A stretch of 64,000 nucleotides of DNA from Tillus elongatus (taxonomy: Eukaryota > Arthropoda > Insecta > Coleoptera > Cleridae). Below are positions 47,200-58,261 of this stretch, in pieces (position 1 is the stretch's first letter; each line of letters begins with the position of its first letter). The position numbers were made by a program, and so were the translations under genes. Under the pieces are notes generated by a model, which saw nothing but the letters and a program-made list of their open reading frames with translations, made no database searches and was not told the origin of the DNA. Location of the stretch: positions 60,558,946-60,622,945 of the forward strand of contig OZ023266.1 of assembly GCA_964006375.1 (NCBI GenBank). The letters run 5' to 3'.

Positions 47200-49000
47200 T
47201 TGGGGGTGCGCAAGGAAAAAAGTTCGGGACGCAGCAAGTGCGTTATAGTAGTAAATTTTCATAGGAATTGTACACTATTAGTAAGATATATTATTAAAAC
47301 CAATTCTTTAAATTTAAATTGACCTTGGAGATCGGTTTTAAAGTCCCAGTTAGCGATTATTTGAAAAAAAAAAATTTTATATGGAGCTAAAAAATTTAAT
47401 TTTTTAGTCTTAGATATAATATGTAAATACTGCAAGTGTCTTTAAATACATTGTGTTACAAATTTCATTAAAGTTACAAAAGTTTTTTAGAAAAAAAATA
47501 TTTACAAAGGGAATGTACCTGTCAAATTATAAATATGGGATTTATTTTTCCTTATTAATTGCTTGGATGGTTTTGTTTTGGCCAACCCATCCAGTTTTGC
47601 AAACAATAAAAAAAAAACAAATTTGTAGTTATCCGCGAAGCTTACTCTGTTATTTTTCTTTAATTTAGTACCCACGTGCGTTTACATAGGTGTTACTATG
47701 GTTTAAGATTAAAGATTCTAGCTCAATGGGAAATTTATTGAGCTATCGGATTTGAAATATTTTTACGAAAATTTTCTACCATAACATACTCACCGCACCC
47801 AGACCCTTTCCAATACTTATTTACGATTGCTGTATTCATAGTTTTTAAAAATGATAAAACATTGCAGCTGTCTATGTAAGACTGACAAACAAGGCAACCT
47901 CAAAATCATTTTTGGAAAAATATTTAAAAAAATATGAAATGAGATAACAATTTAAACATAAATTGAAAATCTTGGTTCGCTGCTTCGTCGTAGGGATTCT
48001 CCTTCCCCTTATGCATGCCTACAATCACCATCAATGTATAAACAAGAACAATGTAAAAAAAAAACTCCTTTGGAGCAAACCCTAAGAAAGTTACGGAACC
48101 TGCGGTGAACATAGAGGTTCGGCGCGCGGTAAACTGGATTTTAAGAAGGTATAGCTGCAAAATAGGATAAAAACAGCTTAAAGAGGACCAACTAAGCTGC
48201 TTCTTTCGCACTTTCCGCTCACATTTCCTTTTTATATTCCTCTCCGCCCAGCACGTCTCTTCACTCTTGGTTCGGTAACTTTCTTGTGGGCTGTGTGCAA
48301 GAAATTATTCTTGTGGTTTGGGCATCCAACTTGTGGTTTGGGCATCCAGAAGGGGTTCTAAGCATATTTCTGAAAAGATTTTTCTAAACACCCTCCTGTG
48401 CTAATATAAAAATTTACCGAAAGTTTAATTTTTATTTACAAACGGAATGAATTTATGAAGTTATAGGTGGCAGGTAAGTATTTTTCCATATTAGTGATTG
48501 GTTTTAATCAACTCAATTGCAGTTTCTGCAAACAAAATAACTAAACAGGTTTTTTAAAACACATTTGTAATTAGCTGTGACGCTCATTTTCTTATTTTTT
48601 AAATTTAGTATCCACGCTGCTTTTACATAGGTTTTACTATGTATCAAAGCTGAAGATTCTAGTTTAATGTCAAATTGGGTTATCAACAATTGAAATATTT
48701 TTATGAAAATTCGATACCATAACGCACTTGAACTCTTTTCAACATTTATTTACTATTTCTGTATCCATACTTTTTGAAAATTAAATAAATATAAACAATA
48801 CAAAATTTTGGAATTTAAATTTTAATAATTTAACCTAAACGTCTGTTCATATAATTTTAATGTATGTATGTACTTTGTAGTACCTACTTAGATATTATAA
48901 TTACTTACTGTATTAGTTTGAGGTAGGTATATGTCTTCTTAAAATAATTTGTTTCACTTTGGTAATACCTACCAGCGAATTCTGTATAGAGTTCACTAGG
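47200..49000. repeat. Dispersed repeats sharing the GCAGCAAGTGCGTTATGGTA end
   Basis: 47231-47270 carries GGGACGCAGCAAGTGCGTTA and TAGTAAATTTTCATAGGAA. 47690-47815 and 48605-48760 are diverged copies of each other (TTTACATAGG, TTTACTATG, AGATTCTAG, AATATTTTTA, ACCATAAC). 48230-48340 (CCGCCCAGCACGTCTCTTCAC...CTTGTGGTTTGGGCATCCA) recurs at 61370-61480. No genes. Confidence 0.5.
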
Positions 49001-49539
49001 TAATACATACAACATCTACAATCTAGATGCAGTTTATCTATCACTTTCATATTTGTTACATTGTATTCTACAATCATAATATACTACTACAGTCATTTTG
49101 TTAAAGTTAAGTTAAAATTAAGAGTTAGGTTATTTACCTACTTTTTTGTACCTATTAAACTTAGGATATAGGTACCTAGTTGTTTTATATTATAAGATCC
49201 TAATAAGGTATTAGCAATTAGCATCAGCGGAGTCGATTTCGAGGTTATGCGATGAGCAAATCGTAGACTCTTCTCTGTGACAAATAGCTACGTGCGGTCA
49301 GATTAAACTAGGAAGGAGAGAGAGACAGGCGGCTTTTAATTTTAAATACCGTGAACGTGAAGAATGGGAAGCTTAATATGTATGCATAATGAAACGTCGT
49401 TCTAGATGGCTTTTGAACAAATTGAATCACTTTCGTTAATTTTTTTATTTATAGTATACATTCACATGCTAAAATTTAGCGCTTTTGGACGCCAACTTTG
49501 TCCCGGTATTAGGAAAGAAATGGTCCAAGGCTGACGATT

Positions 49540-49690
49540 TACACAATTGTTAGTTGGTTGTACATTGTACACAGCTCTTTTTATAAAATTTTGTGTAAAC
49601 TAGAGCTATCGTGACAACATACTACCTGGTCCTGCACCGAGATGGCGTCCCTGTAGTATCTCTCGCAATATTCTCCAGGCTGACATTTTA
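49540..49690 (+). repeat. Diverged half of the 60.9-kb palindrome family
   Basis: GTTAGTTGGTTGTACA, later CGTGACAACATACTACCTGG and GAGATGGCGTCC, parallels the right arm of the palindrome at 60876-61144. Confidence 0.5.
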
Positions 49691-49699
49691 CAACAACTT

Positions 49700-51890
49700 C
49701 CATTGTTTAGATTTTTATCTACGATTTATTTAAACAGCGTAGCAGTACAGATAACGTCATATGTCTTTGTCCAACATTGTAGATATTGCATTACAGAATC
49801 TGAAGTGATGTCGAGGATTATTTTATTATTAATTTTGAATAACTTTATTTTCCTTTGACCAAACGACTTGAAAATTGGTACGCAACCACGTCTGTCTATG
49901 CTCTTTTAATCTGTAAATTTTCGTTTCAATCACTTGGTCAATTTGAGAGATACTGCGTTTAAAAAAATATTTTTTCATTTTTTTTTAAGAAGAATTGGCC
50001 GTTAACATTTGATAAACGAGCTCATTCAAGCGATTAGCAAAATAAGGGAAATTCCCAAATTTGGTCCACATCAGTGAAGTATTTTTTGAGTTATCGGTTG
50101 GATACATACATACATATATAAAACATTTCAACTGACCATGGAAATGGGTTACAGAGGCCCTAATTTGCATTCATTTGAAAACATTTTCCGAAAGTCTCAC
50201 CACCGATACCTCTCTATTAGTGAATTTTCTTAATGAAAATTCACTAATACAATTTTACTAGAAATATGTAGGGGAAGCAGTGCTCCTATTGCTTCCATGG
50301 ATTTCACACCCCTGGTGTGAACAAAATAGTGTAGTGCACGTGATGGTTCGTTTTAACCTTCTACCAACTCCTCCACAAACATCAATATCTATCAAAATTT
50401 GAAGGCTAAGTATGGTGAGACAGGTCTCTGGCCATGATGATCGACTGCGACTTTTCTTGTAGGACTGTTTCATGAACCTTTCCCAAGTGTAGGTCAAATC
50501 TTATTAAATCATGCATAATAAATTATACAGGATTTTTCAAGTATTATTAATAAAAAATCAGTTTCCAGGGTTGCATTTTGAGTGCTGATACCACACAAAT
50601 AGTCCTCATAATATATATAATGATATAAATGATGTTAATATATTTTTACGTGATTCACCTGATGAGAGTATTTGTCTACATGTTTGGGGACACTCTGTAT
50701 AGGAGACTTAAGAGAGGATTTTTTCAAAATAGAAATTATTTACAAATAAAAGTTGAAAGAGAAAATAAACCTCCACGAATTACGAAAAAGTATTGATATG
50801 AATTTAACGAAAAAACCTCACAATGACTAGCAATTGTGTATAATAATGATTAGCCTCGAAATCAAAGAGAAAAACCCAGCTATTATAACCATTTATAATT
50901 ATAACTGGCATTAAAATAATTTGCAACTTTCTCTTCGAGTTGGATATGGCTCACCATACTCAACTATAGTTAGCAGTGTTATGAAATATCATTATGCAAC
51001 CGATATCTCATTATTATTTAAGCAAAGCTGGCACCTTTAGTCCGCATATGTGTGTGTTCGTTGACTAACATATTCGACAACTTGACTAATTATAAATGCA
51101 TTTTGTCGTTATATAGTTTCAGGTTCACGTTTTGTTAACCATCAATAAATAGGAAGTGAACAACTTTGCTCCCCATTTAGCTACACTGTTAATGTTAATA
51201 TTGCTGGAAATGTAATTAATTGTTGTTTTAAAATTAGTCATACAGGCTGAGTTTTTTAAAGTGTTACAATAGGAATATCTCGAAAACCGTTTAAATTTTG
51301 TGTATGATATTTTGATCAAGTAATAGGGAGATGTGAGGATATATTACTATTATTATTGTTCATTTGCTGAAAATTATACATGTCAGTACAAGAAAGTCCT
51401 AGGACTTGTATAGTGTTTAATGACAAGATTTAATAAGAATATTCCAAAATATGTTTGATACCTTTCTTCCAAAACATCAATTACTTCCAATTTTGACATG
51501 CCAAATAACATAGTTTTCTCAATCTCCTTTCCATCTTAATGTATTAGTCAATATAGGGCTTTCATTAATTCCCGAACCCCACGTGACCGGATTCTGTCTC
51601 TTTCTTAGTGGAATATGATTTTATGAGTTGGCAGTCAAAAACTAACCAAAAAAACCCCTAGACTGGGGACCCTAAAGTTACTAAATCAATTGACAATTGA
51701 CAGTTCAGTCCATTGGCGCTCAATTCCCTTTTGACGGTTATTTTGTATGTATATTGTGCATTTTCCAAGTTCGACCAGTGTTTACCTTCTTCAAATAATT
51801 TTCTATCTGTTGGACAATAAAAATAAACAGTTTTTATCAAAACTTAGCATTTTCATTGTGTAAGTTAGTTACGTAAGTTAAAAGTGTAGA
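49700..51890. other. Repeat-rich region without a recognised gene
   Basis: 50000-50250 is a diverged (AT)n-core element without its AT tract. It ends in ATTAGTGAATTTTC-TTAAT-GAAAATTCACTAAT, a perfect terminal palindrome. 51570-51600 is a partial copy of the small inverted-repeat element at 54405-54495. The rest is unclassified. Confidence 0.4.
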
Positions 51891-51951
51891 TATAAGTACA
51901 CTTGGAGAACACACAAATCACCACAACACATATTTCAGAGACCTTACGATC

Positions 51952-51979
51952 GTTTCGTTGACAATCTCAACATCTTCAG
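51952..51979 (-). ncRNA. Hammerhead-like core, left (inverted) terminal repeat
   Basis: The minus strand has CTGAAGA, one base, a stem GTTGAG/GTCAAC around ATT with one mismatch, then GAAAC. See the right copy for discussion. Confidence 0.4.
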
Positions 51980-52001
51980 AGGAAGAAAATTCTAACATAA
52001 A

Positions 52002-53303
52002 GAATTTACTGAAAAACTAAATAGTAAATTTGATTCAATAAAATTCACCCACGAAATAGAAATCAACAATAAACTTTCGTTCCTAGATGTACTAGTTATT
52101 AAAAATAAAAATAATGGCTCGCTTGAATTCGATGTCTATAGGAAGGAAACGGCTACTATTAGTTATATTCCTAACGACTCACATCATACGTTTGCACAAA
52201 AAACGGCTAGTTTAAATTTCTTAGTAAATAGATTGATCAAATTTCCGTTGAGTAAAAATATATTTAATACAGAATTAAAATACATAAAAAATGTGGCGAT
52301 ATATAACGGTTACTCGGATGGTTTAATAGACAAATTAGTTAACAAACACAGAACAAAGAAGGTGATATCTGAATGTACGACATTTAAGAATGATAAAATA
52401 GAGAAAAAAATTGTGTGTTTACCTTATGAACCACGAATCACAAAGGGTTTGGAAAGTATTTTGAAGAAAACCGATTTACATTTGACGTTTTCGACGAAAA
52501 GTAATTTAAAAAAATTGTTGGGTAATACGAAAGACAAAGACAAAGTCACTGAAATGTCGGGCATTTATGAGATTAGTTGCAAAGATTGCGATCTTAAATA
52601 CGTGGGTTAAACTAGGAGAAACATAGCCACCAGATTTCGTGAACATCTCGCACAGTTACGATATGGTACGGTAGACAAATCATGTGTGGCACAACATATA
52701 TGGGATAATAATCACCATGATACAAATAACGAGAGATATGATATTCAGACTACCTATTTTTAGACCTGTCAAGCGCATGGTATCAAGTGGTGAGTCCAAT
52801 GCAACAATAATATGCTGTCGTGCAGTGGGGTTTGACGTTTCATCACAACCTCTTAACAATTTACGTATTTTACTAATATTTAAGTGCATACAGTTGGAAG
52901 TAATAAAAATGAAAAACATTAAATTTAGTGCTGCGATATATATATTATCTAAAAAAGACAATATAGGGTAACTTCAATCGCATTAATCTGACGTATAGAA
53001 ACTTTTTGATTGCGGATGACTTTGTTTTAAGTGTGTAGTTGGACTTCTAAAACGTTACTCACCACGTGACGTCATAGGAGGGGGCGGGGCATATGCGCAA
53101 TATCATATCTCTTCTTAGTCATTATATCATGAATAATCACCACATTGACAAAGAAAAATTTGAAACTTGTCAAAAATGTTAGACATCAAACCATGCTTGA
53201 TTCATTAGAAAGTATTTTTATATTAAGGTCTAGTAAGAACAAAACTTCATTAAATCGTGCGGCACCTGTAATATCAAGCCCTTTATTTTCTCTTTGCATT
53301 TGA
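52002..53303 (+). pseudogene. Penelope-like reverse transcriptase C-terminus and GIY-YIG endonuclease
   Basis: The frame opens inside the RT thumb with NKLSFLDVLVIKNKN, then LEFDVYRKETATISYIPNDS and HHTFAQKTASLNFLVNRLIK. The linker has a Lys-rich stretch (LVNKHRTKKVISE). The GIY-YIG endonuclease starts SGIYEISCKDCDLKYVG, with its Cys pair. A TAA replaces the next codon at 52608, where the family usually has Gln. The domain continues TRRNIATRFREHLAQL to IWDNNHH. The MITE interrupts it there, and IDKEKFETCQK resumes after 53140. A frameshift precedes SLESIFILRSSKNKTSLNRA and SSPLFSL, the usual C-terminal signature. The catalytic RT palm is missing. Confidence 0.85.
52716..53131. mobile_element. 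9-bp-duplication MITE, copy C (416 bp)
   Basis: It starts CATGATACAAATAACGAGAG and ends ATTATATCATG. AATAATCAC is duplicated at 52707-52715 and 53132-53140. Excising it restores the reading ...WDNNHHIDKEKFE... of the Penelope endonuclease, which proves the boundaries. It carries ACGTGACGTCATAGGA followed by GGGGGCGGGGC. Confidence 0.92.
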
Positions 53304-53883
53304 CCGCTTAAACACTGCTAATTTGTCTGGTCGAATAAAAATTATTGTCAATAACTCGGCCGGTTTATACTTATACTATTCTCTATGTTTGTCTCGACTT
53401 AAAGACCTGTTCGGTATGTTGTATCTATGTAGTCAATATAAATACTTTCACGTATAATTAAAATCAATATAAATATAGTTTTTGTGTAGTATTTTAGTTG
53501 AATTATTTATCCTTTGTTGGAGTTAACATGGTGAGACAGACACCTGGGTTCTTAGTTTTCTATTTAAAAAAGATGTGTTAAGTTGATGTTGTTTATCTCA
53601 CCAGATGTCTTTATCGGCATGATCCAATATTCACATAGTAAATTTCTAGATCGAAAGGAAACTTGCTGATTATTTAAATAACTCGGGTCTTTTTAAACCT
53701 ATATTAGATAAGGGTCATAAATTTGTCGACCAGAAGATTAAAGCAGGTCTCCGACCCCGTAGTTTCACTGCGCAATAAACAAACAATCGTTCTTGGACGA
53801 CAACTTTACTTCGGACTAGTTCGTTTACCTTGACGCGATATAAATACACGGTATCTAGTTTTTTATGTTAGAATTTTCTTCCT

Positions 53884-53911
53884 CTGAAGATGTTGACATT
53901 GTCAACGAAAC
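53884..53911 (+). ncRNA. Hammerhead-like core, right terminal repeat
   Basis: CTGAAGA (53884-53890) fits the CUGANGA box. One base, then a perfect 6-bp stem GTTGAC/GTCAAC around ATT, then GAAAC (53907-53911). In the copy at 9867 the stem is GCTAAC/GTTAGT around TTT, so stem bases changed in a compensatory way. Hammerhead ribozymes are known in Penelope-like elements. Stem I and stem III are not convincing by eye. Confidence 0.45.
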
Positions 53912-54404
53912 GATCGTAAGGTCGCTGAAATATGTGTTGCGGTGATTTGAGTGTTCTCCAAGTATACTTATTAGTGCTCATCACAGGTTCCAGTTTTCAC
54001 ATAGTGTAGATATGTTAAGGTTATGTTGTTGACGATATTCGACATCGCATGGGACGAAGCCCTACCAAATCTGTTCGACAGTAATCTGCTCAAACAGGTA
54101 CATATGTGTTTAATGTCACACAATACACATTCCTAAAACCGTAAATTAGAAGTTTAAATAATCGGACCTCAATTTGTTTACGTACATTACAAAATTTTGA
54201 TATCTATACAAAATAAAAGTAATATTTTATTATGTTTTTAATATATTTTTTTAACAATCAATAACAGTAAACCATACATGAACAGACTTGCTGTTAAAAA
54301 TACTAAATAATAAATACATTTAAGACATTTACTGTTTCAACTTATTGTAATTTTTATATTTTTTATAAAACTCCAAAGGAAATACGAGACAACACTGATA
54401 TCTT

Positions 54405-54495
54405 AGGGATTTCATTAATTCAGGTTGTACAACCGTGTATGCAGGGTTGCCTAACTTAAGCGGTCACGTGGGGTTCGGGAATTAATGAAATCCCT
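54405..54495. mobile_element. Small (91-bp) inverted-repeat element
   Basis: AGGGATTTCATTAATTC and its exact complement GAATTAATGAAATCCCT bound it, with CACGTGGGGTTCGG inside. A partial copy (TTTCATTAATTCCCGAACCC, CACGTG) lies at 51570-51610. Confidence 0.55.
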
Positions 54496-55369
54496 GTACT
54501 TTTAATTTAAATTAATCTTGACAATACCGTTCTAGCTTCTGACCTGAGATTATCTTTTCTTCACTCCATTATTACATTAAATTTTATGAATTAGCTAAGG
54601 CCAAAGTGACAACCAAATTTCAACTGACAGTTTATTTTTTAAATTTAAAAAAATATCCAGTGTGTTCCCAGAATGGTGCTGCATGTATTGCTATCTCGGT
54701 TATTATACGACCTACAAAGTCGAGTAAACGACTATTGCTTCTGAGAAGCCTATTACCGTTTCAGAATTGCCATCCGCATTTTATTATTTGTTTTTTTCTT
54801 TTGAAATAATCACGAAAAATCAAAATGGTGCGTTTTGGACAAACCCCCGTACCTCGGTTATCCGAGAACACACGGTATTTTGGTTTAGACATTTTATGGG
54901 CACTTTTTTAAGGTCTTTTCAGTAAGAAATAGAACAGAATTATATATTTTACCGCTTTCGAGATAACGATTATAACTTTGTTTTTTCTTATGAACGCCAT
55001 ATTGGTTTTTTATTGCATTAAATAGCATTTTTATCGCGTTTTTTAAATGTATCACCACTTGGTATTTTCTTTCGAACCAGTACTGAAATAAACAAATATA
55101 AAAATTTCCTAATGAATTTTGCTGATGTGCTCGATGGGGTGTAGTAGGCGAGTCAACAATTTGTTTATCTTATAACTGTCAAATCGGGTTGGTTCTGAAG
55201 TGTCTTCTGTATTGTTTTCATTGCATTTCCTTTATTCAATTTGAATTCGTTAATTACATTTCTTTGGTTTAATTTAATTTCCATTACGTTGACATTATTT
55301 GCAAAACCCGACCATTAGACATGGCTGTTAATTATACTAATGAATAAAAATTAGACATGTTAAAAACCT

Positions 55370-56605
55370 AGTTCCTAGCCCACAGAAACTCTACACCGGC
55401 TGTCGAAATTTACGAAAGTAAATTTCCTGAACGGCATCAACCAAACGCAAGGGATTTTACGGATCTGGTACTAAATTTGCTTAATTGTGGAAGTTTTGTA
55501 AAACACAGAAATCGTAAATATACTGTGTAAAATCAGGAGAGAATTGAGGCTGTGTTACAATGCACTGATAATAACCCCACATCATCGGTTAGAAAACGTG
55601 GTAATGAAACGGATACCCCTAAATCACCCGCGCATCGAATACCAGACGTTAATAAATGCAATCCTTACAAGCCTAGGATAGTACAAGGTTTATCGGCAAA
55701 TGGTTTTTCCAGAAGATTAAGCTCTTGTGAATGGTACATTCAAAATATGCGAGAAATCCCAATTCTTCCATCAAAGTATTATGGACCGACGAAACTCGAT
55801 TTACCAATTGCGGAGTATTTAACAGGCATAAAACCCATCACTGGGTTATAGAAAACGCAAAGCTCACCCCACCAAGACGATTTCAAACAAACTTTGAATT
55901 TAAAGTTTGGTGCGAGCCTCGGTGGTTCAGAGGTAAGAACGTGTGCCTCTGAACCGAAGGGTACTGGGTTCGTTCCCAGGGTACTCCTTTCACTTTTTCA
56001 GTACATACTGTACAATTAACATCAACCGAGGTTCTGGCATTGTATTTGAGCAAGTTGAATGTCTGCACGTTCCGCCCTTCGGAGGGGGCGTAAAGCCGTC
56101 GGTCCCGTGTCCATGTGATGTTGGGCACGTTAAAGATCCCTACCCTCCTTCGGCAAAATTTCCAGGATGGTGAGGTGAAACTGCTCCCTGGCGTCGGTGA
56201 TTGGCCATAGTCGCGAAAATAGGCCGACGTTAAAGAAACGAAACACACACACATAACGTTTGGTGCGGTATAATAGTGAACTATAAAATGCGATCTGAAT
56301 TTAAACATGAAATTATTAAAATTATTACTTTCAGGAAATCAAATAATTGGGCCATTCATTTTTAATTTCAGTTTGAAAGCAGCATTATATATTCAGCTCT
56401 TGCAAGAGCAAATAATGCCAGCTGTTAGGACAGCTATGGGGAACTTGGATCAACCTTGGTTTATGCATGATAATTGTCCAGCTCATAAAGCCGCCGTCGC
56501 AAAGAATTATTTAGAAGCAAACTTTCCCAATAGATTAATTGCGAATAATTTCGATATTTTGTGACCTGCTAGATCCACAGTTATAAATCCCTTTGACTTC
56601 AGCAT
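55370..56605 (+). pseudogene. Tc1/mariner-superfamily transposase, split by a SINE
   Basis: The plus strand reads STPAVEIYESKFPERHQPNA and ARDFTDLVLNLLNCGSFVKH, the N-terminal HTH seen in this insect transposase group, then a stop and AVLQCTDNNPTSSVRK. A decayed catalytic block (WTDETRFTNCG) follows near 55795 in another frame, then FEFKVWCG interrupted by the SINE at 55915-56257. After the SINE: QIIGPFIFNFSLKAALYIQL, PWFMHDNCPAHKAAVAKNYL (second Asp) and a decayed PARSTVINPFDF motif. Frames shift at least three times. It breaks off near 56605. Confidence 0.75.
55915..56257 (+). mobile_element. tRNA-derived SINE (343 bp)
   Basis: Box A TGGTTCAGAGG (55923-55933) and box B GGTTCGTTCCC (55967-55977) mark an internal RNA polymerase III promoter. 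GTTTGGTGCG is duplicated at 55905-55914 and 56258-56267. The body contains GGGCACGTTAAAGATCCCTA and ends TAGGCCGACGTTAAAGAAAC plus an ACACAC tail. No poly(A). It is inserted in a transposase pseudogene. Confidence 0.92.
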
Positions 56606-57710
56606 TCACAGGGTGCCCACGTTTGTGGTTTGAGGCACAGGAGCAGCACCACACATAAGAACACTCGAAGGCGGCATACATCGAGGAGCGCACGCGGTAA
56701 AGCAGCGAACAGCGTGATCGGAAATACAGGAAGAAGAAAATTCGGCAACAGGGGAGAGAATATACACGGGTGCGTTCAGAGATGCGATTAAAGTTGTAAT
56801 GGTGGCCTATAAAGACAACATGGTGATCAAGATCAAAGAGCTGAAGCTCCAGGAGATGTACCCGGTACACATGCCGGAATTGTTAGCGTCGGGTGTGGCA
56901 GTGGAAGAGACTGCCACCTCTTAGGGTGGAACCGTAAACATCACCTTCGACAGCACAGTCTCCTTGGATATGCTGACTAGGAGGAAGGGCAAATATAATG
57001 TACCGTATAATACAGCACTTAGAGCACGCGGCAACAGAAATAAACATAAACTAAAGCCGGCAGGAGGGTCCGAATAGGCGACAAGAGGGCACGTGTTCCG
57101 ATCAAGAGGAGAATGTCAAGGAGGACGCTAACGTAGGGTGGGAGAGGCACTGGGACGAGGAGGACCTTCTACCGGTACATGACCGTGTGTGCGTGCATCA
57201 ACTGCTGAAGCCATAGGGTGGTGAGCTTGTTGACTGAACACGGGCCTTTTAATGGCTACTTCAGTAAAATTTAGCTAAAGTTCGGAATGAAAGGATAAGC
57301 GTGCGGTGACGCAGAGCAGGAAACAGCAAGACGTGTGATAGAAGACTGCTAGATGATAAATCGCAGGACGGCAAGAGAAAATTTTGCGAGAAAACAAAAC
57401 AATTTCGGATGGTTCTATCCATTGAAGGTGACTAGCTTTACCAAGAATGATTGATTAAAGCAGGAACTTCAATGAATAGGCCGTGGAAATTGAGTTGGAA
57501 ATCAATCGTCGTATATCGTGAGGAACATGAGCGCGATGATAAGGGAGATAGAGGAGGTCTCGAGAGAAGTGACAGTGGAGCGCACGTTGGCATGAATGTG
57601 AGGTGGGTTCTGTGAGGGAGATAACAGTAAGGAAGGGCACTATGACCGTAAGTGTTCAGACAAAAAGGCTGAGGCTTCGGTCCCAAATCGTAAACTGCTA
57701 GGTTCTGACT
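56605..57710. other. Unclassified GC-richer segment with codon-like stretches
   Basis: Around 56795-57080 the plus strand reads VVMVAYKDNMVIKIKELKLQ, EMYPVHMPELLASGVAVEET, a stop, then VNITFDSTVSLDMLTRRKGK. Composition and codon pattern differ from the AT-rich surroundings, which suggests an inserted decayed gene of a mobile element. No domain recognised. Confidence 0.35.
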
Positions 57711-58260
57711 TACCTAGAATTAAAATTGAAACGTATGATAACTACATAGAATACCTATAAATGTATCACGTACAATATTTAGAATCCGCGTATTTTGAGT
57801 CAATAACTTTCTGATAGCAAAATTAGAAGGAGACATATTTTTAAAAACAGCTGAACTAGTTTCGAAAATGATTGGAAAATGTTATGTTAATTTACAAACA
57901 AACATGAAGACAAATGGCAAACATACTCAAAAAATATTTGAGTGGGTAATTAAAGAAATTATGTCTGGCTTGAAAGCATTTAATTGGAACTGGGAACGGA
58001 ATCACTTAAAGTCTTTAAATCTAGATGTAAATGGATTAATTGATCTAACTAATTGGTCAATTGGCCACCAGAATTAACTTAGACTCTGACTGGAGAATAT
58101 AATTAAATAATTGATTTTAAAAGACAAGTAATAATCGAGTGGTTTTTTCACACGCGATTGTCATAAAAGTAATAAGTTCTATCTAATATTGAGATACATC
58201 ACTTAGTCATTTTACAGACGTCATCTGTTTATTTTTTTAAAGCAACGCATTTTTATATAT
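57710..58260. other. No gene recognised
   Basis: One 69-codon frame (57868-58077, MIGKCYVNLQTNMKTNGKHT...) with no recognised features. Confidence 0.3.
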
Positions 58261-58261
58261 A

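Larger units (their letters stand above)
51893..53976 (+). mobile_element. 5'-truncated Penelope-like element with inverted hammerhead-like termini
   Basis: About 110 bp at 51893-51999 is the inverted copy of about 53866-53976. Between them lies the 3' part of a Penelope-type reverse transcriptase with a GIY-YIG endonuclease. Penelope elements often carry a terminal repeat that can be inverted upstream. A MITE (52716-53131) splits the endonuclease region. CGATATAAATAC near 53837 could be a TATA box in the right terminal repeat. Confidence 0.78.

Noticed and set aside
27591..52971. Similar small frames (MIQITRDMIFRLPIFRPV...) at 27591 and 52684
   Set aside because: Both lie in copies of the same MITE, so they are alike because the DNA is alike. 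Copy B does not keep the frame, and no start context or domain supports coding.
55915..55990. A tRNA gene
   Set aside because: Boxes A and B are present, but the sequence is flanked by a 10-bp duplication and continues into a SINE body, and no complete cloverleaf with acceptor stem was found.
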